DNA of 64,000 nucleotides from JBCCIM01 sp965263205. GTDB taxonomy: Bacteria > Bacteroidota > Rhodothermia > Rhodothermales > JAHQVL01. Under the pieces are notes generated by a model, which saw nothing but the letters and a program-made list of their open reading frames with translations, made no database searches and had not been told where the DNA came from. Within the stretch, counting starts at the first letter, position 1. Each line of letters begins with the position of its first letter. Both the position numbers and the translations under genes were made by a program. Below, piece after piece: positions 17,050 through 25,768 of this stretch. Location of the stretch: contig CBDHHF010000034.1 in the NCBI GenBank assembly GCA_965263205.1, positions 343,779-407,778 on the forward strand, in the 5' to 3' direction.

Positions 17050-19476
17050 TTAGTGAGTGATTTCCCACTTCAATCCGAACGAGGGCAACCGAGGCAACCA
17101 GGATTCAGCATGCGTAATGAAAGCGACATTTCCCGCGCCATCAATCTGTGGCTCATAGCGAAAAAGTCGGGTATTGCTGCGGTTGTACAGATTTTGAATC
17201 TCAACATATGCCGCTACGGTCTGCCCTCTCAATGCAAAGCGGCGTGCAACACGCAGGTCCATTTTGTGATAAGCCGGATACCGTTCCGCATTGCGGGGCC
17301 CGAAGTGAGTATCAAACAACACGTCGCCACCTTGCCGGTACGTTACATCGAATGCAGCATCGGCGTGACGCCAGCCGGTATGGTATTGCCAGGATAAATT
17401 GATCATCAATTTTTGCGCCGGCTGGATATTAAGATCAATCAAAGCACCATGGCGCTGATCGTGATCCTTATAATAGCGCTGTTCCTCCAACACGTCATAA
17501 GCCTGTGAAAGGCTGTACCCTATTGATCCGGTAAGAAACTGCCCTTTGGCTTTAATGAGCGAAACCTCGACACCGCGTGTGCGCGCTTCGTCAGGATTCC
17601 AAAACATCCTGTAGTTGTCGATTTCTGGAAAGAGGGCTGCAACGTCGCCGGCTGGACTCACATACTGTGGACGTACATTGCGATAATGTTTGTCATAAAG
17701 ATCCAGTTTGAACAACAGTTTGTCGCCAAAGCCATGGTCCATGCCAACGATAAGGTGGCGCGCACGCTCAGCATCGTGGTAACGCTGCTCTTCGTCTTCG
17801 ACGTACAATTGCTCGATGCCTTGTGGTTGATGGAAATATCCCCAGGCACCACGCAGTACCGTCACAGCCCCAAGGCTGTATTGCAGATTCAACCGTGGGT
17901 CAACATAGAAGTCGCCACTCCATGATACATATCCTGTCCGCAAGCCGGCCGTTGCCATAGCTGACCGGGTAAGCGATACCTGATGGCTTCCGTACAAATT
18001 GAACAACACACCGGCGGGATTGGTAGCGGCATTCCGCGTTGCGTACTGGTTTGTCACCTTCTGGGAAGCCTGGGGGGCCGCAACGTGTTGCACCAGCCGG
18101 CCACTGCTATACACATACGAAGCGCGTTGACGCTTCAAGCTCATGCCCCAGCGGGTCCGCGTTTCTGCATCGTGCTGTAATGTCCAGTCTTGCTTAATCT
18201 GAAATAAAGCAAAGCGACGTGTATCATCCGTCTCGAAATTGATCAATTTGTCCCGCCGGACATCAACACCACGGCGTTCTCGCCACACCCGACCTCTTGA
18301 CACGACGGTTTCTGAGAGCAGACGTGGCCCCCAGACAGCCTGCCAGTTAAGCCAAACGTACCCGTTGCCGTAATGGGTCTGTACCTGGTCATTGGGGTCC
18401 GTGATATCGAGGTATTCCATCTCATCGCCCGAAAGCAAGCCCTGCAGCGACACCGTATGACGCGAATCAAACGAATGACTCACTTTGGCAAACGTATCGT
18501 AGAAATGGGGAGAGTAGCTCGGATAGGTTTGCATCAGGTCTAGCAAGAAATCAAGGTACCCTCTTCGCGCAGAAAGCACCCATTTTGTCTTGCCATTTGC
18601 AAACGCCCCCTGGCTGAAAAAACGGGCATTCATCAAGCTCAGGCCGACGCGTGTTTTTGCCTGCGATGCAGTTGGGTCAACAGAAGTCATCTGAAACACG
18701 CCGCTCATTTTGTCGCCCTGATCAGCAGTATATCCGCCCGTCGACAACGTCATGCTTTCCACGATGTCAGCATCTACAATGCTTAATCCACCTCCGCCAA
18801 AATCTTGCAGATGAAATGGATCGTTCAGTTCAAGGCCGTCTAACGTGACCAGCACTTCATCATCGTCGCCGCCTCGTATCAAAAAACGCGACGAAAAGTC
18901 GTTGGCAACAATACCAGGTGTACGGGCAACGGTACGGTAAATGTCTTCGTCGAATGTCTTGGCGCGGGCAACACGGTATGCAGGAATTTGCTGCACCCCA
19001 AGCACGGTCGCAAGTTCAGGCACAGTTTCTTCCGGGGTGACTTCGATACCCGATAATTCGACGAGCGCCTCGTGTAAGTTCAGCGTGATTGTACCATCCG
19101 TTTGAAGGCCTGTTTTCTTCGCCTGTACCTCGATCTGCGTTTCCAGCGTAGAGAATCCAAGCATGCGTGCCTCAAGGACGTACACGCCGGCCGGAATACG
19201 CTGCATCGCAAACTGCCCATCAAGATCAGTGACGGCCCCGCGCGTGGTACCGCGAAGCTGAACATGCACGCCTACGAGCGGATCAGACGTACCAGCTTCC
19301 AGCACAATACCACGAATGCTCCCCATAGCACTTTTGCTTGCGGTCGTATGCACCGCAAGCGCTGTTGCTTGCGCAACAGGTAACACATCAGCCTGCTGTT
19401 TCTCCTGGGCAAAACCTGGCAAAATACAGGACATAGCCCAGCCGGCCATCAAAATTGATAGTAACCTGGCTTTCAT
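17050..19476 (-). CDS. TonB-dependent receptor with carboxypeptidase-like N-terminal domain
   Basis: Outer-membrane active transporter, 808 residues from the ATG at 19476 (a GTG six codons upstream is in frame). The signal peptide ends near GFAQ. Residues about 50-135 are a carboxypeptidase-regulatory-like/CarbopepD_reg_2 module (GSIRGIVLEAGTSDPLVGVHVQLRG), typical of Bacteroidota receptors. The plug follows, with SRFLIRGGDDDEVLVTLDGLELNDP, then a 22-strand barrel ending in PSFGLKWEITH with a terminal aromatic/polar pattern. Substrate unknown: no SusD or siderophore enzyme is adjacent. A 14-base tandem repeat lies about 140 bases upstream. Confidence 0.88.
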   Translation of the reverse strand: MKARLLSILMAGWAMSCILPGFAQEKQQADVLPVAQATALAVHTTASKSAMGSIRGIVLEAGTSDPLVGVHVQLRGTTRGAVTDLDGQFAMQRIPAGVYVLEARMLGFSTLETQIEVQAKKTGLQTDGTITLNLHEALVELSGIEVTPEETVPELATVLGVQQIPAYRVARAKTFDEDIYRTVARTPGIVANDFSSRFLIRGGDDDEVLVTLDGLELNDPFHLQDFGGGGLSIVDADIVESMTLSTGGYTADQGDKMSGVFQMTSVDPTASQAKTRVGLSLMNARFFSQGAFANGKTKWVLSARRGYLDFLLDLMQTYPSYSPHFYDTFAKVSHSFDSRHTVSLQGLLSGDEMEYLDITDPNDQVQTHYGNGYVWLNWQAVWGPRLLSETVVSRGRVWRERRGVDVRRDKLINFETDDTRRFALFQIKQDWTLQHDAETRTRWGMSLKRQRASYVYSSGRLVQHVAAPQASQKVTNQYATRNAATNPAGVLFNLYGSHQVSLTRSAMATAGLRTGYVSWSGDFYVDPRLNLQYSLGAVTVLRGAWGYFHQPQGIEQLYVEDEEQRYHDAERARHLIVGMDHGFGDKLLFKLDLYDKHYRNVRPQYVSPAGDVAALFPEIDNYRMFWNPDEARTRGVEVSLIKAKGQFLTGSIGYSLSQAYDVLEEQRYYKDHDQRHGALIDLNIQPAQKLMINLSWQYHTGWRHADAAFDVTYRQGGDVLFDTHFGPRNAERYPAYHKMDLRVARRFALRGQTVAAYVEIQNLYNRSNTRLFRYEPQIDGAGNVAFITHAESWLPRLPSFGLKWEITH

Positions 19477-19614
19477 ACTGCACAAGGAGGGCACGCCCTG
19501 GCTGGGGGTCAGGGCGCATCTGCGGTTGGTAGGGTACGGTGGTAGCCTGGATCTGCTAATTTCAGGAGTGATCCTGGCTAAAGGGGTACAACGAAACGGT
19601 GTATTGCCGGCAAC

Positions 19615-19664
19615 ACAGTGGAAAGTTTACAGTGGAAAGTTTACAGTGGAAAGTTTACAGTGGA
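19615..19664. repeat. 14-bp tandem repeat upstream of the TonB receptor
   Basis: The unit ACAGTGGAAAGTTT occurs three times in perfect tandem followed by a partial fourth copy (ACAGTGGA). It lies 139-188 bases upstream of the TonB-receptor start, in its probable regulatory region. Either slippage-prone DNA or a repeated binding site. Confidence 0.9.
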
Positions 19665-20783
19665 GCGTTTAGCGAACGACAGCGCCTGTCAGGGCCAGGA
19701 CAGCTTCACAAACGAATCGGCAGCCGGCAAATACATGGGTTTGTCTCCAATTAACTGTGCCTATCTTTTTATAAAGAGGCATTTTTTTATCCCTTGCCAC
19801 AACCTTCCTTACCATCCTGCTTACTTAAGCAGTTACCACAACACAACAATGCCGGCATTTTTCCCCTGTGGCGCACTCGAATTGGCGCATCAACCTCGCT
19901 ACAACTGGCTATATGCGCTGCGTCAATACCAGGATTTTTTTTCAAGGCCCACGACGCGCAACGCATGAAAACCTGCATTATTCCGCCATTTTAGCTGATT
20001 CGCCCATCATCATGCGCCGATCAGGTACAAAACAGTGCGCCTAAGGCGCATGGATGAATGGAGCATTTGTATAATCTTCCTGCGGGGATGTGCACGTAGT
20101 TTAGACCCGTCGGCTACAATACGATTGCCTTTTGATTGTAGCTGATAGAAACAACTCTAGGCTACAGTATGAATCGAATGCGCATCACCATACTGTTTAG
20201 TAAGCATTTACTTCCAGTTACTTGTTGATTCCGGGACCTGCCCGGTTCATCTGATGGATCGGGTAGGTCAGACGGGATGGATATACATTCCAGCTGTGGA
20301 TCTATGCTGGGTATCAAAAAAGATACTGACCACAAAAAAACCGGCATTAAAAAACTGGCTAGAATAACGGGCAACCTCGACACGACGCTATCGTTTCGAC
20401 ACGTTTGCCATCTTCGGTTCTGCTTATGCAGGATCTCTGCGACGCTGTGCTCGCCTTCGGTACACGATGAAGCACATTCGTTCACGCTCTATACCAGCCG
20501 GCAGCTTTACTGCCGTGCCTTTTGCTCCCCAGTAGAACCCCCGGGTTATCGAACTTCATGGCCCGGCGTTTCGGTTCTCTACCATGACAGGTAAGCATGC
20601 AGTTTGTACGGATCCATGCTACCTGTCTTCCCCCTTCACCGTTACCTGTTGTACCGGGAGCTTGCCCGGGTTGGTAGATGTACGGTGATGTTTCTCCCCG
20701 ATGAATATGCTGGGTTGCCGGCCCGACCGCAACCCAGCTATTCACCCTCTCCTTCCCCCACACGCCCTAAATGCAAACATATC
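19665..20783. other. Gene-poor intergenic DNA with scattered hairpins
   Basis: No frame here shows protein character. Several CG-rich hairpins are visible: ACCTgCCCG...CGGGtAGGT around 20233-20268, and CCGGGagcttgCCCGG around 20654-20669. The DNA may be decayed coding sequence or repeat-derived. A minus-strand frame at 20162-20485 has one hydrophobic stretch but no start signal or family resemblance. Confidence 0.4.
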
Positions 20784-20850
20784 AATCCTGGCGGATTGCT
20801 CTGTTTGCTGTTGAAAGTTGCAGGTTACAGGTTTAAGGATTTTTTGGGGG
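20784..20850 (+). repeat. Dispersed intergenic repeat, copy 1
   Basis: AATCCtggcGGATT palindrome followed by GctctGTTTGCTGTTGAAA and GTTGCAGGTTACAGGTTT. The same order of words recurs at 22297, 22480 and, inverted, at 28838-28890. It lies just beyond the 3' end of the SIR2-like gene. Confidence 0.8.
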
Positions 20851-20883
20851 GATTATACCTTTAAATTTGCTTTAACGTGGCTT

Positions 20884-22029
20884 TCAACCTTTAACAGCAA
20901 AAATCTCCTTGATGCCTGCGCCAGCGCCATCAACCTGGCAGGTGTACCGATCTCCCATTTTTTTGAACAGGCGTTTGAACGGCACTACGGTTTTATCCTC
21001 TTCAAAATCGATGACGTGCAGGCGACGCACGACACGCCGATTGATCCATCGCCACAGGGCATCATTGATGTGGTCATCAGAAAAAGAATAGCCGATTACC
21101 ACAAGTTCGTCATATGCCTCCAGGCGCTCCCTGAATGCAAGCAGTAGTTCGAGGAAGGGGCCTTCAGCGGTGAGTTTATTGCCGGCACCAAAAATGACAG
21201 CCGGCTCATAGCCGCGCTGAATCGATGCACGTGCCTGTTCCTGCACGAGCGTCCTGGGCATCGGCGCTTCAGCGGTGCGCACCCGGTCTTTTCGGATTTT
21301 CGCCCAGGTGACTGACCCATGGAGCTTGAGCAAGTCGACACCCGTTGTCGGCGCCGGAAAGCCTTCAAGATTATTCCACCGATCAAGTCCGGTGCTGCAT
21401 GGGATGCCGGCATCAGCGCACGCAAGCTCGATCGTGTTGTCGTAGTTGAGCGAGGCAATGGTTAACACGTCATCTTTGCCCTGTGCAACCAGGGGCTGCA
21501 AATAACCGACACGTGACGCCTCTTCAACCCAAAGCAATTCGATCAACGCCCGTACAACGCTATTGCGGGCATAAGCAAAATCCTGTGATTCATGCGATTC
21601 CAGCCCATCTAGCGCATGATTCAACGCGAGCTCTTTCATTGCGCGCTCACCTCCAGCGTTTGGCGCATCGATCGTATCAATCACGTTGCGCAACACGTCC
21701 ATGAGGGTATGTTTTGCGTCTTGCTCCTGGAAAGCGGTAACCCCTTCATTCCAGAGCGCAATGAACGGCGCAATTTGCAACGTTTTACGACGAGCCAACA
21801 GGTGAACCGCCTCGATCAAATCTTCCACATTGATGCCTTTTAACGGATCTTCTCCGCGGGCTCCTTTTCCCAGCATAAGGCCGCCGTACACATAGCGCAA
21901 TACACGCCCGGTACGACTGTGCGCGCGAAAGTAGTTGATTAACGTTTCGGTTAACTGAACCGCCGCCGGAATACCCGCCTCCACAGAGGCGCCGGCCCCC
22001 AAAAGCACCATTCGTTTTGACCTGCCCAT
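20884..22029 (-). CDS. SIR2-like domain protein
   Basis: 381 residues, soluble. It begins with the SIR2 nucleotide-binding motif MVLLGAGASVEAGIP (GAGAS at residues 11-15), has SLNYDNTIE around residue 195-200 and the catalytic-type histidine in KLHGSVTW at about residue 237, and a Rossmann closing strand VIGYSFSDDHINDALW. The zinc-binding cysteines of true sirtuins are absent, so it belongs with SIR2_2-type proteins, many of which cleave NAD+ in bacterial antiphage systems. No effector partner gene (HerA, APAZ/Argonaute, TIR) is adjacent, so a defence role is only inferred. An orphan gene with no operon partners. Confidence 0.8.
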   Translation of the reverse strand: MGRSKRMVLLGAGASVEAGIPAAVQLTETLINYFRAHSRTGRVLRYVYGGLMLGKGARGEDPLKGINVEDLIEAVHLLARRKTLQIAPFIALWNEGVTAFQEQDAKHTLMDVLRNVIDTIDAPNAGGERAMKELALNHALDGLESHESQDFAYARNSVVRALIELLWVEEASRVGYLQPLVAQGKDDVLTIASLNYDNTIELACADAGIPCSTGLDRWNNLEGFPAPTTGVDLLKLHGSVTWAKIRKDRVRTAEAPMPRTLVQEQARASIQRGYEPAVIFGAGNKLTAEGPFLELLLAFRERLEAYDELVVIGYSFSDDHINDALWRWINRRVVRRLHVIDFEEDKTVVPFKRLFKKMGDRYTCQVDGAGAGIKEIFAVKG

Positions 22030-22190
22030 GTTCTACGTTTGTCTTATGTCAATTGTGAGGATTTGATGTGGTTGCCGCGTTGGTTGCAGATGTGCGGCAC
22101 TTTAGCCTATTCTATGGTGCAACAATAGTAAGGCCTGGGGCTGAATATACCCCTTTACGTAGCAAAACGAGGAATCTTTAGACACGCTAC

Positions 22191-22223
22191 GGCCCGGTTC
22201 CCCTGCAATAAACCGGGTCTTTT
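22191..22223 (+). terminator. Orphan terminator-like hairpin
   Basis: GCCCGGTT...AACCGGGTC followed by TTTTATG, oriented to the right, but no plus-strand gene precedes it. It would fit the end of a short non-coding transcript starting between the SIR2-like gene start (22029) and here. Confidence 0.55.
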
Positions 22224-22296
22224 ATGTTTGGCTGCTTGTCGATACCACCCTGCGCGTGCAAGCCATTTGCCAGTTGATCCTTCAGGCGCACACATA

Positions 22297-22352
22297 AATT
22301 CTGAAGGATTGAAGTGTTTGCTGTTGAACGTTACCGGTTGAAGGTTTTGGGG
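22297..22352 (+). repeat. Dispersed intergenic repeat, copy 2
   Basis: AATTCtgaaGGATT, then GaagtGTTTGCTGTTGAACG, TTACCGGTTGAAGGTTTTGGGG. Same layout as copy 1, with a slightly degenerate palindrome. Confidence 0.75.
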
Positions 22353-22479
22353 CTTTGATCTTTTGTGTTGTTTTTCGTGGGCTTATGCATGACACTCAAA
22401 TTTTGTTTGGTTGTCCATATGCCCCAGGAACGAACCGGGCAATAACCCTCAACTTGCTGCCTTAAATGGCAAACTTGTT

Positions 22480-22507
22480 AATCCCCAGGATTGATGTGTT
22501 TGCTCTT
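22480..22507 (+). repeat. Dispersed intergenic repeat, copy 3 (short)
   Basis: AATCCccaGGATT followed by GatgtGTTTGCT; similarity ends there. It is 105 bases upstream of the desaturase start. Confidence 0.65.
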
Positions 22508-22612
22508 AGCCACCCGTTTTGCGAGCCCTTGCATCGTTTAATTTGTGGTCTGACCATAGCCGCAGATGCATGTTATATGCCGGGCAACCTATACACTAAT
22601 TAGGAGACACCA

Positions 22613-23725
22613 GTGGATACTGTAAGCATCAAGTTCTCTAACAAGAACAGTTCAGGCTCTCTGTTTATCAAGGATCTGAAGCAACAAGTTAATGCCTACT
22701 TTAAAGAACAAGGCATTTCCCGTAAAGCCAACACTGCAATGGTTTTGAAAACCTTTGCGATGCTCGCGCTCACGTTTGTCCCGTATGCGCTTATTATGAG
22801 CAACCAGTTTTCTATTTGGGGCATGTGGGCGCTTGCTTTAGTCATGGGCGTCGGCGTTGCCGGCATTGGATTTTCTGTCTCTCACGATGCCCTGCACGGC
22901 GCGTATTCATCCAACAACGGCGTCAACACCGCGCTAGGCCTCACGTTCGACCTCATGGGTGCCAACGGCTACTTGTGGAAAATCACCCATAACGTTATTC
23001 ATCATACCTATACCAACATTCAGGGCATTGATGAAGACCTGGAAGTCTCCCCCCTACTGCGCCTCTCCCCCGAATCGGAGCACCACCCGATCCACAGATA
23101 CCAACACCTTTACGGCATAGCCGCCTACAGCTTCTCTACACTGTTCTGGGTATTTGTGAAAGACTATAAATACCTTCTGCAGAAAGACCTTGGCCCGTAC
23201 CGCAACATCACACACAGCAAAAAGCAGATTGCCTTGCTGATCGGCATGAAAATTCTGTACTACGCCTACATGATTGTGCTTCCGCTGCTTTTCCTCGAGG
23301 TCACCTGGTGGCAGTTTGTGATTGGCTTCCTTACGATCCACCTGACCGCCGGCACTATCCTGGGTGTTGTATTCCAGCTTGCACATGTGGTTGAAGGCCC
23401 TGAGCACTTTACGTCGAAAGACAACGACACCATGGAAGACGCCTGGCTCATCCACGAAATGAAAACTACCGCCAATTTTGGGCGCTCAAACAAATTGCTT
23501 TGCTGGTACGTAGGTGGCTTGAATTTCCAAATCGAGCACCACCTGTTCCCCAAAACCTGCAGCATTCACTATCCGAACATTAGTGATATCGTAAAACGTG
23601 TCGCGCTCGAGCACGGAATTCCATACAACGATCAGCCTACCTTCAGAAGTGCAGTAGCTTCGCACTTGCGTATGCTGAAACAGTTAGGCAATCCAGAAAT
23701 GGAGTTAGCACCTGTTGCTGTATGA
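22613..23725 (+). CDS. Membrane fatty-acid desaturase
   Basis: 370 residues. The GTG start is chosen because AGGAG lies 6 bases upstream. Membrane di-iron desaturase with the three histidine boxes HDALH (residues 91-95), HNVIHH (126-131) and QIEHH (about 311-315, in FQIEHHLFPKTCSIHYPNI), the arrangement of the DesA3/linoleoyl-CoA desaturase group that acts on acyl-CoA or lipid-bound chains. Two pairs of membrane helices lie between the boxes. The regioselectivity cannot be read. It is a single gene ending at a bidirectional terminator. Confidence 0.92.
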   Translation: MDTVSIKFSNKNSSGSLFIKDLKQQVNAYFKEQGISRKANTAMVLKTFAMLALTFVPYALIMSNQFSIWGMWALALVMGVGVAGIGFSVSHDALHGAYSSNNGVNTALGLTFDLMGANGYLWKITHNVIHHTYTNIQGIDEDLEVSPLLRLSPESEHHPIHRYQHLYGIAAYSFSTLFWVFVKDYKYLLQKDLGPYRNITHSKKQIALLIGMKILYYAYMIVLPLLFLEVTWWQFVIGFLTIHLTAGTILGVVFQLAHVVEGPEHFTSKDNDTMEDAWLIHEMKTTANFGRSNKLLCWYVGGLNFQIEHHLFPKTCSIHYPNISDIVKRVALEHGIPYNDQPTFRSAVASHLRMLKQLGNPEMELAPVAV

Positions 23726-23768
23726 GTTAAAGTGGAGTTATAGCAGCGTAACAGCACAGCATTAATTA

Positions 23769-23803
23769 CAAAGGGGAGCACCACAATCGATGGCGCTCCC
23801 CTT
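23769..23803. terminator. Bidirectional terminator between convergent genes
   Basis: CAAAGGGGAGCacC...GGcGCTCCCCTTG, a 10-plus base stem with flanking A and T runs, in the 105-base gap between the desaturase (plus) and the DUF6338-like gene (minus). Confidence 0.8.
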
Positions 23804-23830
23804 GTTTATACATATCGTTTTACGCCGGGC

Positions 23831-24745
23831 TTACAACACGTTTTCATCCGACGTTTCGCTATACCGGTAGTAGTACAGGTTGAAGTTGAGGATCTGCGCG
23901 TATTCGATGACAAAGTAGTGGCCATCGATCTGATAAAAGCCCTCATCAACCTGCGGCACACCGTCAATCAGGGTCACTTTTTTACTATGTTTGAGGCGCC
24001 GGCGCTGGGGATACATAATCACAATTTTCTGTAGCCCGCCTTTTTTGTCGAAAAAATACTGATCGAGAATGCCTCGGTAGATATACACGTCGCCCCCCTG
24101 CTCTACGGCCACCGATGCAATGTGCAATTCGATTTCGGCTTCTTTTGCCTTGATCTCAGTAGCCGGAATACGCCATTTTCTGATTTTTCTGAGCGGCTTC
24201 GGGCTCTGGCCTGATGCCTGCGCTGTTTCGAGCTGTGCAGCATAGGTGGCCAGCGCTTTGTGTTCTTTCTCTTCGCGCAAGATATTCATCACGTACTCTT
24301 GCCCAGAAAAGAGGTATCGCCATTCGTTGGAAAAGCGTAGCACATCGATACGGAGATCGAGCCGGTAGTACCGGATATAGGCGTGTGTCAGGTAGCCGGC
24401 GATGGCGCTCAATACGCACGTCACAAAGACGTAGTACAGAATCAGGCGTGCATTTGCAGACAAGGCGGTGATATTGCGTGCAATTTCGACGTCATCTTTT
24501 CCGTGCCATCCCGTGAGGAGCGCAACCACAGCCCTGAAATCAACATCCGGAGCCGGCAACCAGTCGATTACCCAGATAGCAATCAGGTTGATCGGAATCG
24601 AACATAGAATACCATGGACGATTTCACTTTGAACCGACTGTAATACGACGGGACTGGGGCCAAAACCCCTGCGATAGGTATAGAAAAAGAGAATTCCCGG
24701 CAAAACCAGAATGGTAATGACTAACGCCGGAAATGCGATGCTCAT
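23831..24745 (-). CDS. DUF6338-like membrane protein
   Basis: 304 residues. A hydrophobic N-terminus (FPALVITILVLPGILFFYTYRRGFGP) and two more helices (HGILCSIPINLIAIWVIDWL; ARLILYYVFVTCVLSAIAGYL) precede a soluble domain of about 160 residues with VEQGGDVYIYRGILDQYFFDKKGGLQKIV and a C-terminal GFYQIDGHYFVIEY. This matches the layout of DUF6338 proteins as I recall them; function unknown. It starts 6 bases after the small gene upstream, so the two form an operon. Confidence 0.65.
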   Translation of the reverse strand: MSIAFPALVITILVLPGILFFYTYRRGFGPSPVVLQSVQSEIVHGILCSIPINLIAIWVIDWLPAPDVDFRAVVALLTGWHGKDDVEIARNITALSANARLILYYVFVTCVLSAIAGYLTHAYIRYYRLDLRIDVLRFSNEWRYLFSGQEYVMNILREEKEHKALATYAAQLETAQASGQSPKPLRKIRKWRIPATEIKAKEAEIELHIASVAVEQGGDVYIYRGILDQYFFDKKGGLQKIVIMYPQRRRLKHSKKVTLIDGVPQVDEGFYQIDGHYFVIEYAQILNFNLYYYRYSETSDENVL

Positions 24746-24751
24746 TCAGGC

Positions 24752-24934
24752 TTACTTAGAATTAGACTTGCCTTTGCCGTTGTTGTTAGAGCTACTGGAA
24801 AGCGAAGACAAATAAACGTGGCGCCCGTTTAATGGGATGGGTGTATCCGGGTTGCTCAACGCACTATACAAGGCTTTGATTGACCGCTTATCGGCCAGGA
24901 TCTGCCGTGTTCTTTCTGAATTTGGTACTTTCAT
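24752..24934 (-). CDS. Small hypothetical protein
   Basis: 60 residues: a polar helical N-terminus (SERTRQILADKRSIKALYSALS) and a Ser/Asn/Gly/Lys-rich tail. It lies only 6 bases before the DUF6338-like gene, which is the main reason to accept it. Such short N-terminal helix/disordered-tail proteins often accompany DUF6338-type membrane proteins, but I recognise no family. A fold-back element is inserted 15 bases upstream of its start and may have replaced its promoter. Confidence 0.5.
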   Translation of the reverse strand: MKVPNSERTRQILADKRSIKALYSALSNPDTPIPLNGRHVYLSSLSSSSNNNGKGKSNSK

Positions 24935-24948
24935 AGAAGAATTCGCTT

Positions 24949-25052
24949 CTAGGCAGTGTCTGAAAATTCAGTTCTGCTTCGTTAGATCCTTCGCATTCGC
25001 TCAGGATACGGCTTTGTCTCTACTAATTTTGGATTTTTCAGACAAAGCCTAG
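24949..25052. mobile_element. MITE-like element, about 96 bp, flanked by CTAG
   Basis: Terminal inverted repeats GCAGTGTCTGAAAA at the left and, reversed, GCTTTGTCTGAAAA at the right enclose 96 bases (24953-25048), with CTAG directly repeated on both sides as a likely target-site duplication. The interior has a small ATCCT...AGGAT hairpin and no gene. The 4-base CTAG duplication is what IS5-group transposases produce; no such transposase is in the window. Confidence 0.75.
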
Positions 25053-25768
25053 TTAAGCTCTACCTGCAAAATTACTCATATGCGGGGAAATATACAACGG
25101 ATTTGAAACAATAAAGATGCGCTAAAAGCGCAATTTACTACCGAAAAAGGGTACAAATCACATCATTTAACCCCAGAGAAGGTCGGTATAAAGCCTATAT
25201 GCAATACGACTGCGTAGTATTGATTTCGGTAATGCCGGCCCAAACCTTAAACAGCATATCCATAACCTAAAACACGAAGCACGTTACAAGCAAACGCTTC
25301 TGGCTTGCCAGAACAGGCTGTTTTAGCTTGCCGTTACCGATTCATTTGTTAGCAATACGTTTACATGACAGCGGTAGTAACAACGGCAGTAACAGCGGCA
25401 CAGCGAAAAAAGCGCCAAAAAACCCAATCTGGGTACAATTCAGACGTATTGAGGCCTCCTGTTATCTTACCTGAAGTGCAAAAACGTAAATAAAGCAGGT
25501 TGTGATTTATTACCATTTTAAGCATTTTGCACCCGCATAGCGATCGCAATTACATAGTGTTAGTCAGGGTGTGCAGGCAATCAAATACCATTTGAGCGCT
25601 GCGCTCAATCCCACCAGGAAAAAGTTAAGGTTCAGGGCCAACAACCTTCAACCTGAAACAGGTAACCTTAAACACCCCGTCTCCACCATGTAGTGCACCC
25701 CTGAGACGAATCAAAATTCCTGGCGTATTCTGGCGCCTTAAGCAATCACGAAGAAGAGGAAAAGGACC
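25053..25768. other. Intergenic region upstream of the ROK kinase
   Basis: About 0.7 kb without a credible gene. Around 25625-25668 are words (AACCTTCAACCTG..CAGGTAACCTT) that resemble the tail of the dispersed intergenic repeat in inverted orientation. AAGAGGAAAAGGA directly before the TTG at 25769 is the ROK gene ribosome-binding site. Confidence 0.5.

Noticed and set aside
20162..20485. 107-residue minus-strand frame with one hydrophobic stretch
   Set aside because: No ribosome-binding site, odd composition, and it covers a CG-rich hairpin; no family resemblance.
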